Origin: Desulfitobacterium sp.
Lineage (GTDB): Bacteria; Bacillota; Desulfitobacteriia; Desulfitobacteriales; Desulfitobacteriaceae
Direction: 5' to 3'
DNA: 8,539 nucleotides
Assembly (NCBI GenBank): GCA_012799495.1
Contig: JAAZLD010000241.1
Location: 1-8,539, forward strand
Shown here: positions 1-6,143 of the stretch, one piece after another
Numbering within the stretch: the stretch's first letter is position 1
Layout: each line of letters opens with the position of its first letter
Program-made: the position numbers and the translations under genes
The notes under the pieces: model-generated
Database searches by the model: none
What the model saw: only the letters and a program-made list of their open reading frames with translations
Told to the model about the DNA's origin: nothing

Positions 1-335
1 AGGTAATCAGGACACCTGGTGGAACCCATGGGAACTTTAGTGTAAGTTTTTATAATGCAGTAGATAAAGAGGATTACCTTGTTTACGACTGGAATGTTAG
101 TACTGAGGATGCCACAGCTCCCTTGGTACCCGTGGAAACCCTTATCCAAAACGTTAAAAGACAAGTCCCAGGAAAAGAACGGATTATCATGCTCATGCAT
201 GACGCCCCTGGAAAATGGACCACTGTTGAAGCATTACCTCATATTATTCAATACCTGAAAGAAGAAGGGTATGAGTTTGGGGTATTGACTCCGGAAGTGG
301 CACCAATCCTCTTCCCTGGGGGATTCTACAGTTAA
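1..335 (+). CDS. Polysaccharide deacetylase (NodB domain), 3' end only
   Basis: This is the C-terminal 110 codons of a gene that starts before the window; the first complete codon is at position 3 and the stop is TAA at 333-335. The reading frame shows late NodB-homology motifs of carbohydrate esterase family 4: an R-T-P-G-G segment (visible residues 3-7), a D-W-N-V-S segment (29-33) and an L-M-H-D segment (64-67) with the conserved late histidine. Family members remove N-acetyl groups from GlcNAc or MurNAc units of peptidoglycan or other extracellular polymers using a metal ion. The metal-binding D-D/H-x-x-H motifs and any signal peptide lie upstream and cannot be seen, so substrate and location are open. 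The spacing and the tryptophan in the D-W-N motif fit the Firmicute peptidoglycan deacetylase group. An internal TTG at 123 is not a credible start, because the conserved motifs continue upstream of it. A strong terminator follows at 378-430. Confidence 0.88.
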   Translation, partial: VIRTPGGTHGNFSVSFYNAVDKEDYLVYDWNVSTEDATAPLVPVETLIQNVKRQVPGKERIIMLMHDAPGKWTTVEALPHIIQYLKEEGYEFGVLTPEVAPILFPGGFYS

Positions 336-377
336 GGGTAATGTTTTAATCTAAAGCATATAATGCGACAAAATATA

Positions 378-430
378 AAAAGGCTATTGCTTGGTGAAAT
401 ATTTTACTCCCTTAGCAATAGCTTTTTTTT
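378..430 (+). terminator. Intrinsic terminator after the polysaccharide deacetylase gene
   Basis: A perfect 9-bp stem (383-391 with 414-422) can be extended at its base by a G:U and A:U pairs, and is followed directly by eight T residues (423-430). The 22-nt intervening segment can itself pair (394-400 with 401-407, one G:U), which would lengthen the hairpin. It lies about 45 nt after the stop codon at 335. The A-rich left flank (371-381) would give a moderate U-tract on the opposite strand, so it may work in both directions. Confidence 0.85.
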
Positions 431-436
431 ATGAGG

Positions 437-470
437 TAGCAAATAAATAATACTTCGGAGTGATTTGCTA
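437..470. repeat. Small inverted repeat upstream of the structured element
   Basis: Eight-base perfect arms (437-444 and 463-470) enclose a short A/T-rich spacer plus a weak inner hairpin, 452-461, with a UUCG-like loop region. There is no T-run on either side, so it does not look like an ordinary terminator. It sits between the terminator at 430 and the structured RNA starting near 501. It could be an operator or the upstream part of the RNA leader; its function is unknown. Confidence 0.4.
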
Positions 471-500
471 TTAATATCATTCGAAAATCTAGAGTCAAAA

Positions 501-682
501 GGATAGCTAATTATACAGTAGAGAGCGATTGGCGCGTGTGGCGATAAGGGGAGGAGTTGAAGCTGCGTAAAGCGTAGCCAGTGGTTCACTTCAGGTATTA
601 CCTATGGGTTTGGCTTCGCAGCAGCGGAAACGACGCCCTAGCCTGGACGCGCTTGAGCGGGGCGGATGTATAATTAGCTACC
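501..682 (+). ncRNA. Candidate structured non-coding RNA, about 180 nt
   Basis: The element is closed by a long inverted repeat: 504-516 pairs perfectly with 668-680, and 501-502 with 681-682 around a bulged A503. Inside, complementary segments nest in order: 532-537 with 647-652, 540-543 with 634-637, 562-567 with 617-622, 576-580 with 611-615, and a small inner hairpin 593-596/600-603. A GAAA tetraloop-like segment (c-g-GAAA-c-g, 625-632) and purine-rich unpaired stretches (544-561) read as RNA on the plus strand, which is why I assign that strand. GC content is about 59% over 531-660 but about 29% over 431-500, the usual signature of a structured RNA in an AT-rich genome. No ribosome binding site or credible protein is present. 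The size, long closing stem and multi-stem core could fit the raiA-type RNA class of Firmicutes, but I could not confirm the consensus. A 6S-like RNA or a palindromic mobile element are alternatives. No convincing sigma-A promoter is visible; TTGCTA at 465-470 is only a weak -35. Confidence 0.62.
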
Positions 683-685
683 TAC

Positions 686-707
686 TAGCATTTTCTTTAA
701 AATGCTA
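686..707. terminator. Perfect hairpin between the candidate ncRNA and the converging GH18 gene
   Basis: A perfect 9-bp stem (686-694 with 699-707) has a 4-nt loop. It starts 4 nt after the ncRNA closing stem and ends 15 nt beyond the stop of the minus-strand GH18 gene. On the plus strand it is followed only by a weak T-containing stretch (709-713), and on the minus strand there is no T-run. Its position between two converging transcription units suggests a shared, weak bidirectional terminator or a 3'-end stabiliser. Confidence 0.5.
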
Positions 708-722
708 ATATTTACATATGAT

Positions 723-2024
723 TTATTCTAAGCGATTTTGAATCAATGTGTAGATCTGGGGATCATCCCCTCCAGGATACCAAATGGCAATCCCCTTAAC
801 ATTGTATTGGTTTACAATATCCACAAAGGTAGCAAAATTAACGGCATTGGTAAACCAAACTTCATGGTTTATACCACTACTATCTACATAAGAAAAATGG
901 GGACCTCTTTGGGAATCTTGGATTATTTGGGCTCCGTATTGTTGAGCCAAACTGATAGCCTGCACATAAGTTACTCCTCGGCGGCTAACACCCCAATCAT
1001 AGCCGTAAGTTGGTAAACCAGCTTCTATTTTGGAGCGGGGGATCACTGACACAGCATAATCTAAGACTTGTCTGACCCAACTAGCAGGAGCGATAGGTCC
1101 GGGGTAATCCCAGCTATAATCATAAATCATTAAACGGACTACATCTACGGCACTACCGATACCTGGATAGTCATGGCCGGCACTACCACCTGATTGAGTA
1201 GGTCCTGTCTTAGCTTGAATTGCTACATAGAGCTTTTTGTTAAATGGGGAAAGGGAGTTCTTAAGCTCCCGGAGGAATTGGACAAAAGGTTGGGCATCAC
1301 TAGCTAAAAGATTTTCATAATCGATTTCGATTCCGTCATAGTTCATACTGCGGACTTTATTAACAATTTCAGTTATATGACGCTGGCGGATGTTAGGCTT
1401 ATTAAGCATATTGGAAACTAATTGAGGATCGAAATTATTAGTTATCAAAGGGATGATCTCTATACCTTGAGAATTGGCAAATTGGATGACGCTGGCATCT
1501 TCTGCATTAGGAAAGGATAATAACTCCCCCGTAGGGGATAATTCATACCAAAAAGGAGAAATAGTTGTAATCAGTTGGGCATGTTCACGAACTACTTCCA
1601 TAGAAGTTTGCTGAGTCCAGTAAGGTATCCAGGCAGAAAAAGTATGTCTTTTTCCAGTTCCTCTAGGAATTCTTATTACTTGACCTATTTGCAGGTTATT
1701 GGGATCTACTCCCGGATTCACAGCCATGATTTGTTCTACAGTGACCCCATAATTTAAGGCTAATTTGTAAAAAGTATCCCCTGCTACTATTCTATGGAGG
1801 ATTACTCCCGGTTGGGGAGAGGTTTGAAATAAAGCATTGTAAGTAAGGGGACCTACGATGCCATCAGGGACAAGTCCTCGATCCCTTTGGAATTGGAGAA
1901 CAGCGGCTTCTGTTCTTATCCCAAAAATCCCGTCAATGGGGCCCACAACATAACCTAGCTCACTTAAGCGGCGTTGAACTTCAGCTACATCAGGACCTCG
2001 AGAACCTCTGCGTAGCAACCTCAT
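723..2024 (-). CDS. Spore-type peptidoglycan hydrolase: PG-binding domain, LysM, GH18
   Basis: The 433-residue protein has three parts. Residues 1-66 form a peptidoglycan-binding type 1 domain (G-x-D-V-x-x-V-Q-x-x-L and D-G-I-F-G motifs). Residues 75-121 form one LysM repeat (V-x-x-G-D-T ... N-P ... L-x-x-G-Q-x-I-x-I-P). Residues 128-433 form a glycoside hydrolase family 18 domain. The GH18 signature D-G-I-E-I-D-Y-E is at 230-237 with catalytic acid Glu237; M-I-Y-D follows at 299-302 and the barrel-end tryptophan at 415. Family members such as SleL/YaaH are N-acetylglucosaminidases that digest cortex fragments during germination; others bind coat or cortex. There is no signal peptide, which fits mother-cell deposition on the spore rather than secretion. 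The start is supported by a GAGGTGA ribosome binding site 5 nt upstream (minus strand). It converges on the upstream RNA element and is divergent from the next gene. The exact bond cleaved is inference. Confidence 0.9.
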   Translation of the reverse strand: MRLLRRGSRGPDVAEVQRRLSELGYVVGPIDGIFGIRTEAAVLQFQRDRGLVPDGIVGPLTYNALFQTSPQPGVILHRIVAGDTFYKLALNYGVTVEQIMAVNPGVDPNNLQIGQVIRIPRGTGKRHTFSAWIPYWTQQTSMEVVREHAQLITTISPFWYELSPTGELLSFPNAEDASVIQFANSQGIEIIPLITNNFDPQLVSNMLNKPNIRQRHITEIVNKVRSMNYDGIEIDYENLLASDAQPFVQFLRELKNSLSPFNKKLYVAIQAKTGPTQSGGSAGHDYPGIGSAVDVVRLMIYDYSWDYPGPIAPASWVRQVLDYAVSVIPRSKIEAGLPTYGYDWGVSRRGVTYVQAISLAQQYGAQIIQDSQRGPHFSYVDSSGINHEVWFTNAVNFATFVDIVNQYNVKGIAIWYPGGDDPQIYTLIQNRLE

Positions 2025-2040
2025 TGAATCACCTCAAAAT

Positions 2041-2065
2041 CTTCACTTAATCTAAAACTTCACTT
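2041..2065. repeat. Pair of 8-bp direct repeats upstream of the GH18 gene
   Basis: CTTCACTT occurs at 2041-2048 and again at 2058-2065, a 17-bp period, within the 5' untranslated region of the minus-strand GH18 gene. The rest of the 2025-2254 intergenic region holds a possible minus-strand TATACT hexamer (2107-2112) without a matching -35, and the plus-strand promoter annotated separately. The repeats could be a regulator-binding site or chance. Confidence 0.3.
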
Positions 2066-2199
2066 CATCAATTTTCATTTATTCAGCTTTCTTTTAATCT
2101 CACCTTAGTATATTTAGCCTTCTTTCTAGGGGTGATTAGATGAGGTCTTTATTTGGCAGGAAAGTAGATAAGATAAGAGGGAATTCTTTGGCATAAGAA

Positions 2200-2228
2200 T
2201 TGCAATAGAGTGCTCTTCTGGATATACT
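2200..2228 (+). promoter_or_regulatory. Sigma-A-like promoter for the radical SAM gene and downstream operon
   Basis: TTGCAA (2200-2205) and TATACT (2223-2228) are separated by exactly 17 bp. The -10 box matches 5 of 6 consensus bases and the -35 box 4 of 6. Predicted initiation near 2235 leaves a leader of about 20 nt carrying the AGGAG ribosome binding site (2241-2245). It is the best promoter match in the window and stands ahead of a long run of same-strand genes. Confidence 0.65.
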
Positions 2229-2254
2229 AATTATAGAGAAAGGAGTAGAACTTC

Positions 2255-3991
2255 TTGCGCATATTGCTAGTAGCATTAAATGCTAAATATACTCACACTA
2301 ATATAGCTATACGTTACTTACGAGAATGTGTAAAGGACGACTTTCCCCTAGTAGAAAGTCGCGAATTTACCATTAACGAGCTCATTGAAAAGATCCAAGG
2401 AGAAATTTATGAAGCCAAGGCAGAGGTCATTGGCTTTTCCTGTTATATTTGGAACATAACTCAAACATTGGCAGTAGTACGTAGATTACGCCTTGTACTA
2501 CCTCATGTTCGGATTGTATTAGGAGGCCCGGAGGTTTCTTTTGATAGTTCAACTATTTTAGAGGAAAACCCTGAAATAGATGCCATAGTAGTAGGAGAGG
2601 GAGAGAAATCTTTTCCTCGACTTTTGCATGCTTGGCAAGATGGAAAAGAACCTGTTGAAGTGCCAGGCTTAGTTTGGCGCGACTCTCAAGGGAAGATCCA
2701 CTCAAATCCTGCGGGACAATTTATTGATATGGCGGAACTGCCTAACCCTTATCGGGAAGATGAGAATTTTCGGGGACGGCTTGCTTATCTAGAGACAAGT
2801 CGAGGCTGTCCCTTTAGTTGCCAGTATTGCCTTTCCTCTACCTTCCATGGGGTTCGATTTCTCCCGCCAGAACGTTTCCGGGAATTTTTACGACGAGCTT
2901 TACAAGCTGGGGCAAAAACCGTCAAATTAGTCGATCGAACCTTCAACACATCTAAAAAACATGCCTTTACCATTTTAGATATAGCCCGGGAGGAAGCAGG
3001 GAAATTTCCTCCTGATGCCAATATACGGATTCATTGCGAGATGGCCGGTGAGTTAATAGATGAGGAATGGCTAAATTATTTAAGAGATTACCCCAAAGAT
3101 TTAGTGCAGTTTGAAATTGGGGTCCAATCTACAAATCAGGAAACTCTTGATATTATTTCTCGCCCCCAAAAATTCCAACGTTGGGCAGGCTATATTAAAG
3201 AGCTACGACGTATGGATAAAAGCCACCTTCATTTAGATCTTATTGCTGGTTTGCCCCAGGAAGATTGGGCTAGCTTTCGTAATTCTTTCAATGATGTTTA
3301 TAAAGTTCAACCCCATATGCTTCAGTTGGGCTTTCTAAAGGTCCTAAAAGGTTCTGGCATACGGAATAAGAGTGAGGAGTATGGGTTAGTTTACACACCA
3401 GATCCCCCTTATACTATCTTAGAGACTGGAGTTTTAAGTCATAAGGAACTGTTAAAACTCCACCGCCTAGAAGAAATTTTAGAAAGATATTATAATTCGG
3501 GACGTTTTGAAAACAGTGTAGCTTATGCTACTCAAGGATTCCCAACTCCTTTTGATTTTTATCATGAATTCGCTGAATATTGGCATGACCAGGGATGGTT
3601 TAGACAAAATTGGTCTAGTAAAGCTCTTTTTGAAAAGTTTTGGACCTTTATGGATTCTCAGGACCAAAAGTTACCGACCTCTTTTGATTTGAATAATTTT
3701 AGAGAACTTCTTCGATATGATTATTATCTAGGAGAGCGTCCTTCAGATGTTCCTAATTACATGCTACCTTCAGAAGATGATTTACCCCCTGATTATCAAA
3801 AATTAAAACGGGAGATCCAGCACCATCCTATTTGGGAAGAAAAGGTTCCAGTTTACTCTAGTATGGAACGTCGTCGGTGGTCTCGAGCTACAGCAGTGGA
3901 GCTTTTCCAAGGCCCTGATCCCCGTTGGATCCTCTTCTTTTACTCAGGTGGAAAAACTCTAACTTATGAATTTCCCTCGTTAGAAGAATAG
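2255..3991 (+). CDS. B12-binding domain radical SAM protein with C-terminal DUF4080-like region
   Basis: This 578-residue protein combines an N-terminal cobalamin-binding-like Rossmann domain (about 1-145; G-G-P-E-V-S-F at 90-96 and G-E-G-E at 114-117) with a radical SAM core (about 175-400). The iron-sulfur cluster motif C-x3-C-x2-C is at Cys185, Cys189 and Cys192, inside S-R-G-C-P-F-S-C-Q-Y-C. The last 150 or so residues resemble the DUF4080 region found in this family. Such proteins use S-adenosylmethionine and often cobalamin for methyl transfer or other radical chemistry; the substrate of this subgroup is not known to me. The start is TTG, chosen because M-R-I-L-L-V-A-L-N-A-K-Y is the expected family N-terminus and AGGAG lies 9 nt upstream. 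The length is normal for the family and no frame break is seen. It appears to head the plus-strand gene run, with 47 nt before the next gene and no terminator. Confidence 0.88.
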   Translation: MRILLVALNAKYTHTNIAIRYLRECVKDDFPLVESREFTINELIEKIQGEIYEAKAEVIGFSCYIWNITQTLAVVRRLRLVLPHVRIVLGGPEVSFDSSTILEENPEIDAIVVGEGEKSFPRLLHAWQDGKEPVEVPGLVWRDSQGKIHSNPAGQFIDMAELPNPYREDENFRGRLAYLETSRGCPFSCQYCLSSTFHGVRFLPPERFREFLRRALQAGAKTVKLVDRTFNTSKKHAFTILDIAREEAGKFPPDANIRIHCEMAGELIDEEWLNYLRDYPKDLVQFEIGVQSTNQETLDIISRPQKFQRWAGYIKELRRMDKSHLHLDLIAGLPQEDWASFRNSFNDVYKVQPHMLQLGFLKVLKGSGIRNKSEEYGLVYTPDPPYTILETGVLSHKELLKLHRLEEILERYYNSGRFENSVAYATQGFPTPFDFYHEFAEYWHDQGWFRQNWSSKALFEKFWTFMDSQDQKLPTSFDLNNFRELLRYDYYLGERPSDVPNYMLPSEDDLPPDYQKLKREIQHHPIWEEKVPVYSSMERRRWSRATAVELFQGPDPRWILFFYSGGKTLTYEFPSLEE

Positions 3992-4023
3992 CTCTTAAAC
4001 CTCTGCATAGATCTTTGCATATA

Positions 4024-4030
4024 AAGGAGT
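4024..4030 (+). promoter_or_regulatory. Ribosome binding site deciding the lipoprotein start
   Basis: AAGGAGT with GGAG at 4026-4029 lies 9 nt before the ATG at 4039. A more upstream in-frame ATG at 4015 would place this site inside the coding region and has no site of its own, so 4039 is preferred. Confidence 0.75.
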
Positions 4031-4038
4031 ATAAAAAT

Positions 4039-5199
4039 ATGACTTTCCGTTGGCGGACTCTTCTTAGCATATCCCTTTTGGTACTACTGTTATTAACAGG
4101 ATGTAGCCAAGATCCTCAGCAAGGACTTCCTGGTGGTGCTGCCCCCGCTGTCCTAGAACTATGGCATTCCCTAAAGGGGGCTGAAGCTGAGGTTCTGGGT
4201 GAGCAGGTAGAATATATTATGGGAGCTTACCCGGAGGTTATAATCAATTTAGAATATGTCCCAGAAAATGATATGGTAGAAAAAACCTTTCTAGCCCAAG
4301 CAGGTGGGGCAGGACCGGAACTTTTTCTTACTTCCGGAGAAATACTTAGGGAGCTTTTCCATAAGGGAGCTTTAGGTCCTTTAGCAGGCACTGGGGATTC
4401 CTTTGTTAATATTACCTCTCAGTTTACTTATGGAGAAAAAACATATGCTATCCCTTTAGCCTTAGATGTTCCTCTGTTTTACTATCGTACTGATTTAGCC
4501 CAAATACCTACTAATCTAGGGGATTTTCTCACTACTAATGGAGTTCTAGCTTTAAATAAACTGGATACCAAATCCTTAGCACCTTGGTGGTTAGCTCAAG
4601 GGGGTAAACTAACTAATAATGGTCAGCCTACTTTAGACCATGGAGAAAATTTAATTTTTATCTATCAGCTCTTACTTTGGCAAGAGGAGAATATTCTTTT
4701 AATAGCCCCTAATAGTTGGGAATTATTTGTTAATGGGGAAGTAGCTTATACTATAGCACCAGCCAGCCGGGCAAAGTCCTTAAATCCAGAGATACCTTGG
4801 GGAAGTATGCCCCTTACTCAATTAACTAATCAACAGGGATACTTATTGGGAGAGAGAATTATTGGGATCGCCAATTCCTCTATCAAAACTACAGAAAGTT
4901 TAAGTCCCTGGATCCGCCTAGTTGAGGAGGAAATTCTTGATCCTGAGTTTCAAGGGACTTTAGCTGAGGCGGGGAACCGTTTTCCCGCTAGTAGCTCTTT
5001 TTATAGTGGGGAAGAGGGTCAAAAGGGAATACTCATCCAAGTAGGTCAATCTTTAGCCCAGGTATGGTCTCTGCCAGGCAATGCCTTAGAATGGAGGCTT
5101 ATTCCTATCCAAGATCAGGCCTGGCAAGCTATAGGAAATGGTGCTCTACCAGAAGACTCTTTAGCTCAAGGACAGCAAAAGGCTAAAGAACTTAAATAG
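4039..5199 (+). CDS. Extracellular solute-binding lipoprotein, ABC sugar-type (family 1), orphan
   Basis: The 386-residue protein starts with a short basic N-region and a leucine-rich hydrophobic segment ending in the lipobox L-T-G-C, so Cys22 is the predicted lipidated first residue of the mature, membrane-anchored protein. The mature part begins with features of family 1 solute-binding proteins: L-E-L-W-H-S-L-K-G, then a hydrophobic strand with Y-P-E-V, an A-x-A-G-G-x-G-P-E-L-F segment, and Y-A-I-P-L-A-L-D-V-P-L-F-Y-Y-R-T-D about a third of the way in. Characterised relatives capture sugars or sugar polymers for ABC importers. No permease or ATPase gene lies nearby, so it may serve a distant transporter or act as a sensor. 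The ligand is unknown. It is 47 nt after the radical SAM gene and 44 nt before rapZ, with no obvious terminator, suggesting co-transcription. The sequence is rather divergent, and assignment below family level is not possible here. Confidence 0.8.
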   Translation: MTFRWRTLLSISLLVLLLLTGCSQDPQQGLPGGAAPAVLELWHSLKGAEAEVLGEQVEYIMGAYPEVIINLEYVPENDMVEKTFLAQAGGAGPELFLTSGEILRELFHKGALGPLAGTGDSFVNITSQFTYGEKTYAIPLALDVPLFYYRTDLAQIPTNLGDFLTTNGVLALNKLDTKSLAPWWLAQGGKLTNNGQPTLDHGENLIFIYQLLLWQEENILLIAPNSWELFVNGEVAYTIAPASRAKSLNPEIPWGSMPLTQLTNQQGYLLGERIIGIANSSIKTTESLSPWIRLVEEEILDPEFQGTLAEAGNRFPASSSFYSGEEGQKGILIQVGQSLAQVWSLPGNALEWRLIPIQDQAWQAIGNGALPEDSLAQGQQKAKELK

Positions 5200-5243
5200 T
5201 AATTAAGGTAGTAGGATGTAATTATAGAAAAGGGGGAGCTGCC

Positions 5244-6143
5244 ATGACATCGCAAAAGGTTCGTATGCTGATTATCACCGGACTTTCTGGAGCAGGAAAG
5301 TCTCAAGCTCTACAAAGTCTTGAGGACCTAGGGTATTTTTGTGTAGATAATTTACCACCATCTTTAATCCTAAAATTTGCCGAGTTGTGTATGCAGTCCC
5401 AAGGGAATGTAAAACAAGCAGCCATTGTTTGTGACCTGCGAGGAGGGGAGTTCTTTTCCTCTTTAGCTGAGGCCTTAGATGAATTGAAAGAAGAAGGCTT
5501 TCATCCTGAAATCCTCTTTTTGGAAGCCTCTGATGAGGTTTTGGTAGGGAGATATAAAGAGTCCAGGCGTCGTCATCCCTTATCTCCCTCAGGAGGTATT
5601 TTAGAAGGAATCCAAATGGAGCGGCAAAAGCTTACAGAGCTAAGAGGTGTGGCTCATAAAATCATCGATACTTCTGGACTTACTGCTTCTCAACTAAAAC
5701 AACAAGTAGCAGAACTTTTTGGAAGTGAATACCATGTGGGAACTGCAAGATTAGCTGTTTCTTTAGTCTCCTTCGGTTTTAAATATGCTATTCCTTTGGA
5801 TGTAGATCTACTCATTGATGTGAGATTTTTGCCTAACCCCTTCTATGTTAGCGAACTTCGCCCCCTTACAGGGGAAGATCCTCAAGTTCAAGAATATATA
5901 TTTAGTAATCCCATTGCCCAGGAGTTTTTAGAACGGTATATAAATCTCCTAGAGTTTATTCTTCCCTATTATGTAAAAGAAGGGAAACGCCATTTAGTTA
6001 TCGGAGTAGGCTGTACCGGAGGGCAGCACCGTTCTGTGGCAATCGTAGAAAAATTAGCGATTTTTCTTCAGGACAATAACTACAACGTAAGTATTAAACA
6101 TCGGGATGCAGCCCGGAGTAGGAAGGGTGATAGGGCTAAATGA
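5244..6143 (+). CDS. rapZ: RapZ/YvcJ family nucleotide-binding protein
   Basis: The 299-residue protein has a P-loop G-L-S-G-A-G-K-S at 13-20, then C-V-D-N-L-P-P at 33-39 and D-L-R-G at 64-67, typical of the family's kinase-like N-terminal domain that binds and hydrolyses ATP/GTP. The C-terminal domain carries D-V-R-F-L-P-N-P-F-Y (192-201), the signature G-C-T-G-G-Q-H-R-S-V (256-265) and H-R-D (286-288). In E. coli, RapZ binds glucosamine-6-phosphate and controls decay of the small RNA GlmZ. In Bacillus the homologue YvcJ affects competence and no GlmZ equivalent is established, so the RNA-adaptor role should not be transferred here. The length is slightly above the usual 285-295, owing to a short basic tail. 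The ATG follows a GGGGGAG site. The TGA overlaps the yvcK start as ATGA, pointing to translational coupling. Confidence 0.95.
   Translation: MTSQKVRMLIITGLSGAGKSQALQSLEDLGYFCVDNLPPSLILKFAELCMQSQGNVKQAAIVCDLRGGEFFSSLAEALDELKEEGFHPEILFLEASDEVLVGRYKESRRRHPLSPSGGILEGIQMERQKLTELRGVAHKIIDTSGLTASQLKQQVAELFGSEYHVGTARLAVSLVSFGFKYAIPLDVDLLIDVRFLPNPFYVSELRPLTGEDPQVQEYIFSNPIAQEFLERYINLLEFILPYYVKEGKRHLVIGVGCTGGQHRSVAIVEKLAIFLQDNNYNVSIKHRDAARSRKGDRAK

Noticed and set aside
404..589. 61-residue minus-strand reading frame across the terminator and RNA region
   Set aside because: It overlaps the deacetylase terminator and the structured element, has no ribosome binding site and shows no recognisable protein features.
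669..674. Perfect TATAAT, and its mirror at 510-515 on the minus strand
   Set aside because: Both are part of the inverted repeat closing the structured element and have no -35 box at suitable spacing, so the match comes from the stem sequence.
738..1016. 92-residue plus-strand reading frame
   Set aside because: It lies wholly antisense to the well-supported GH18 gene and resembles no protein family.
2095..2148. Imperfect inverted repeat TAATCtcACC / GGTGATTA in the divergent intergenic region
   Set aside because: It is short, interrupted and widely spaced, and could easily arise by chance; not enough to call an operator.
4015..4038. Upstream ATG start for the lipoprotein
   Set aside because: It would add eight polar residues before the signal peptide and put the AAGGAGT site inside the gene; the 4039 start is better.
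3992..4038. Possible hairpin between the radical SAM gene and the lipoprotein gene (TGCATAGATCTTTGCA)
   Set aside because: The arms are only 4 bp with mismatches inside and there is no T-run, so it is not a convincing terminator.
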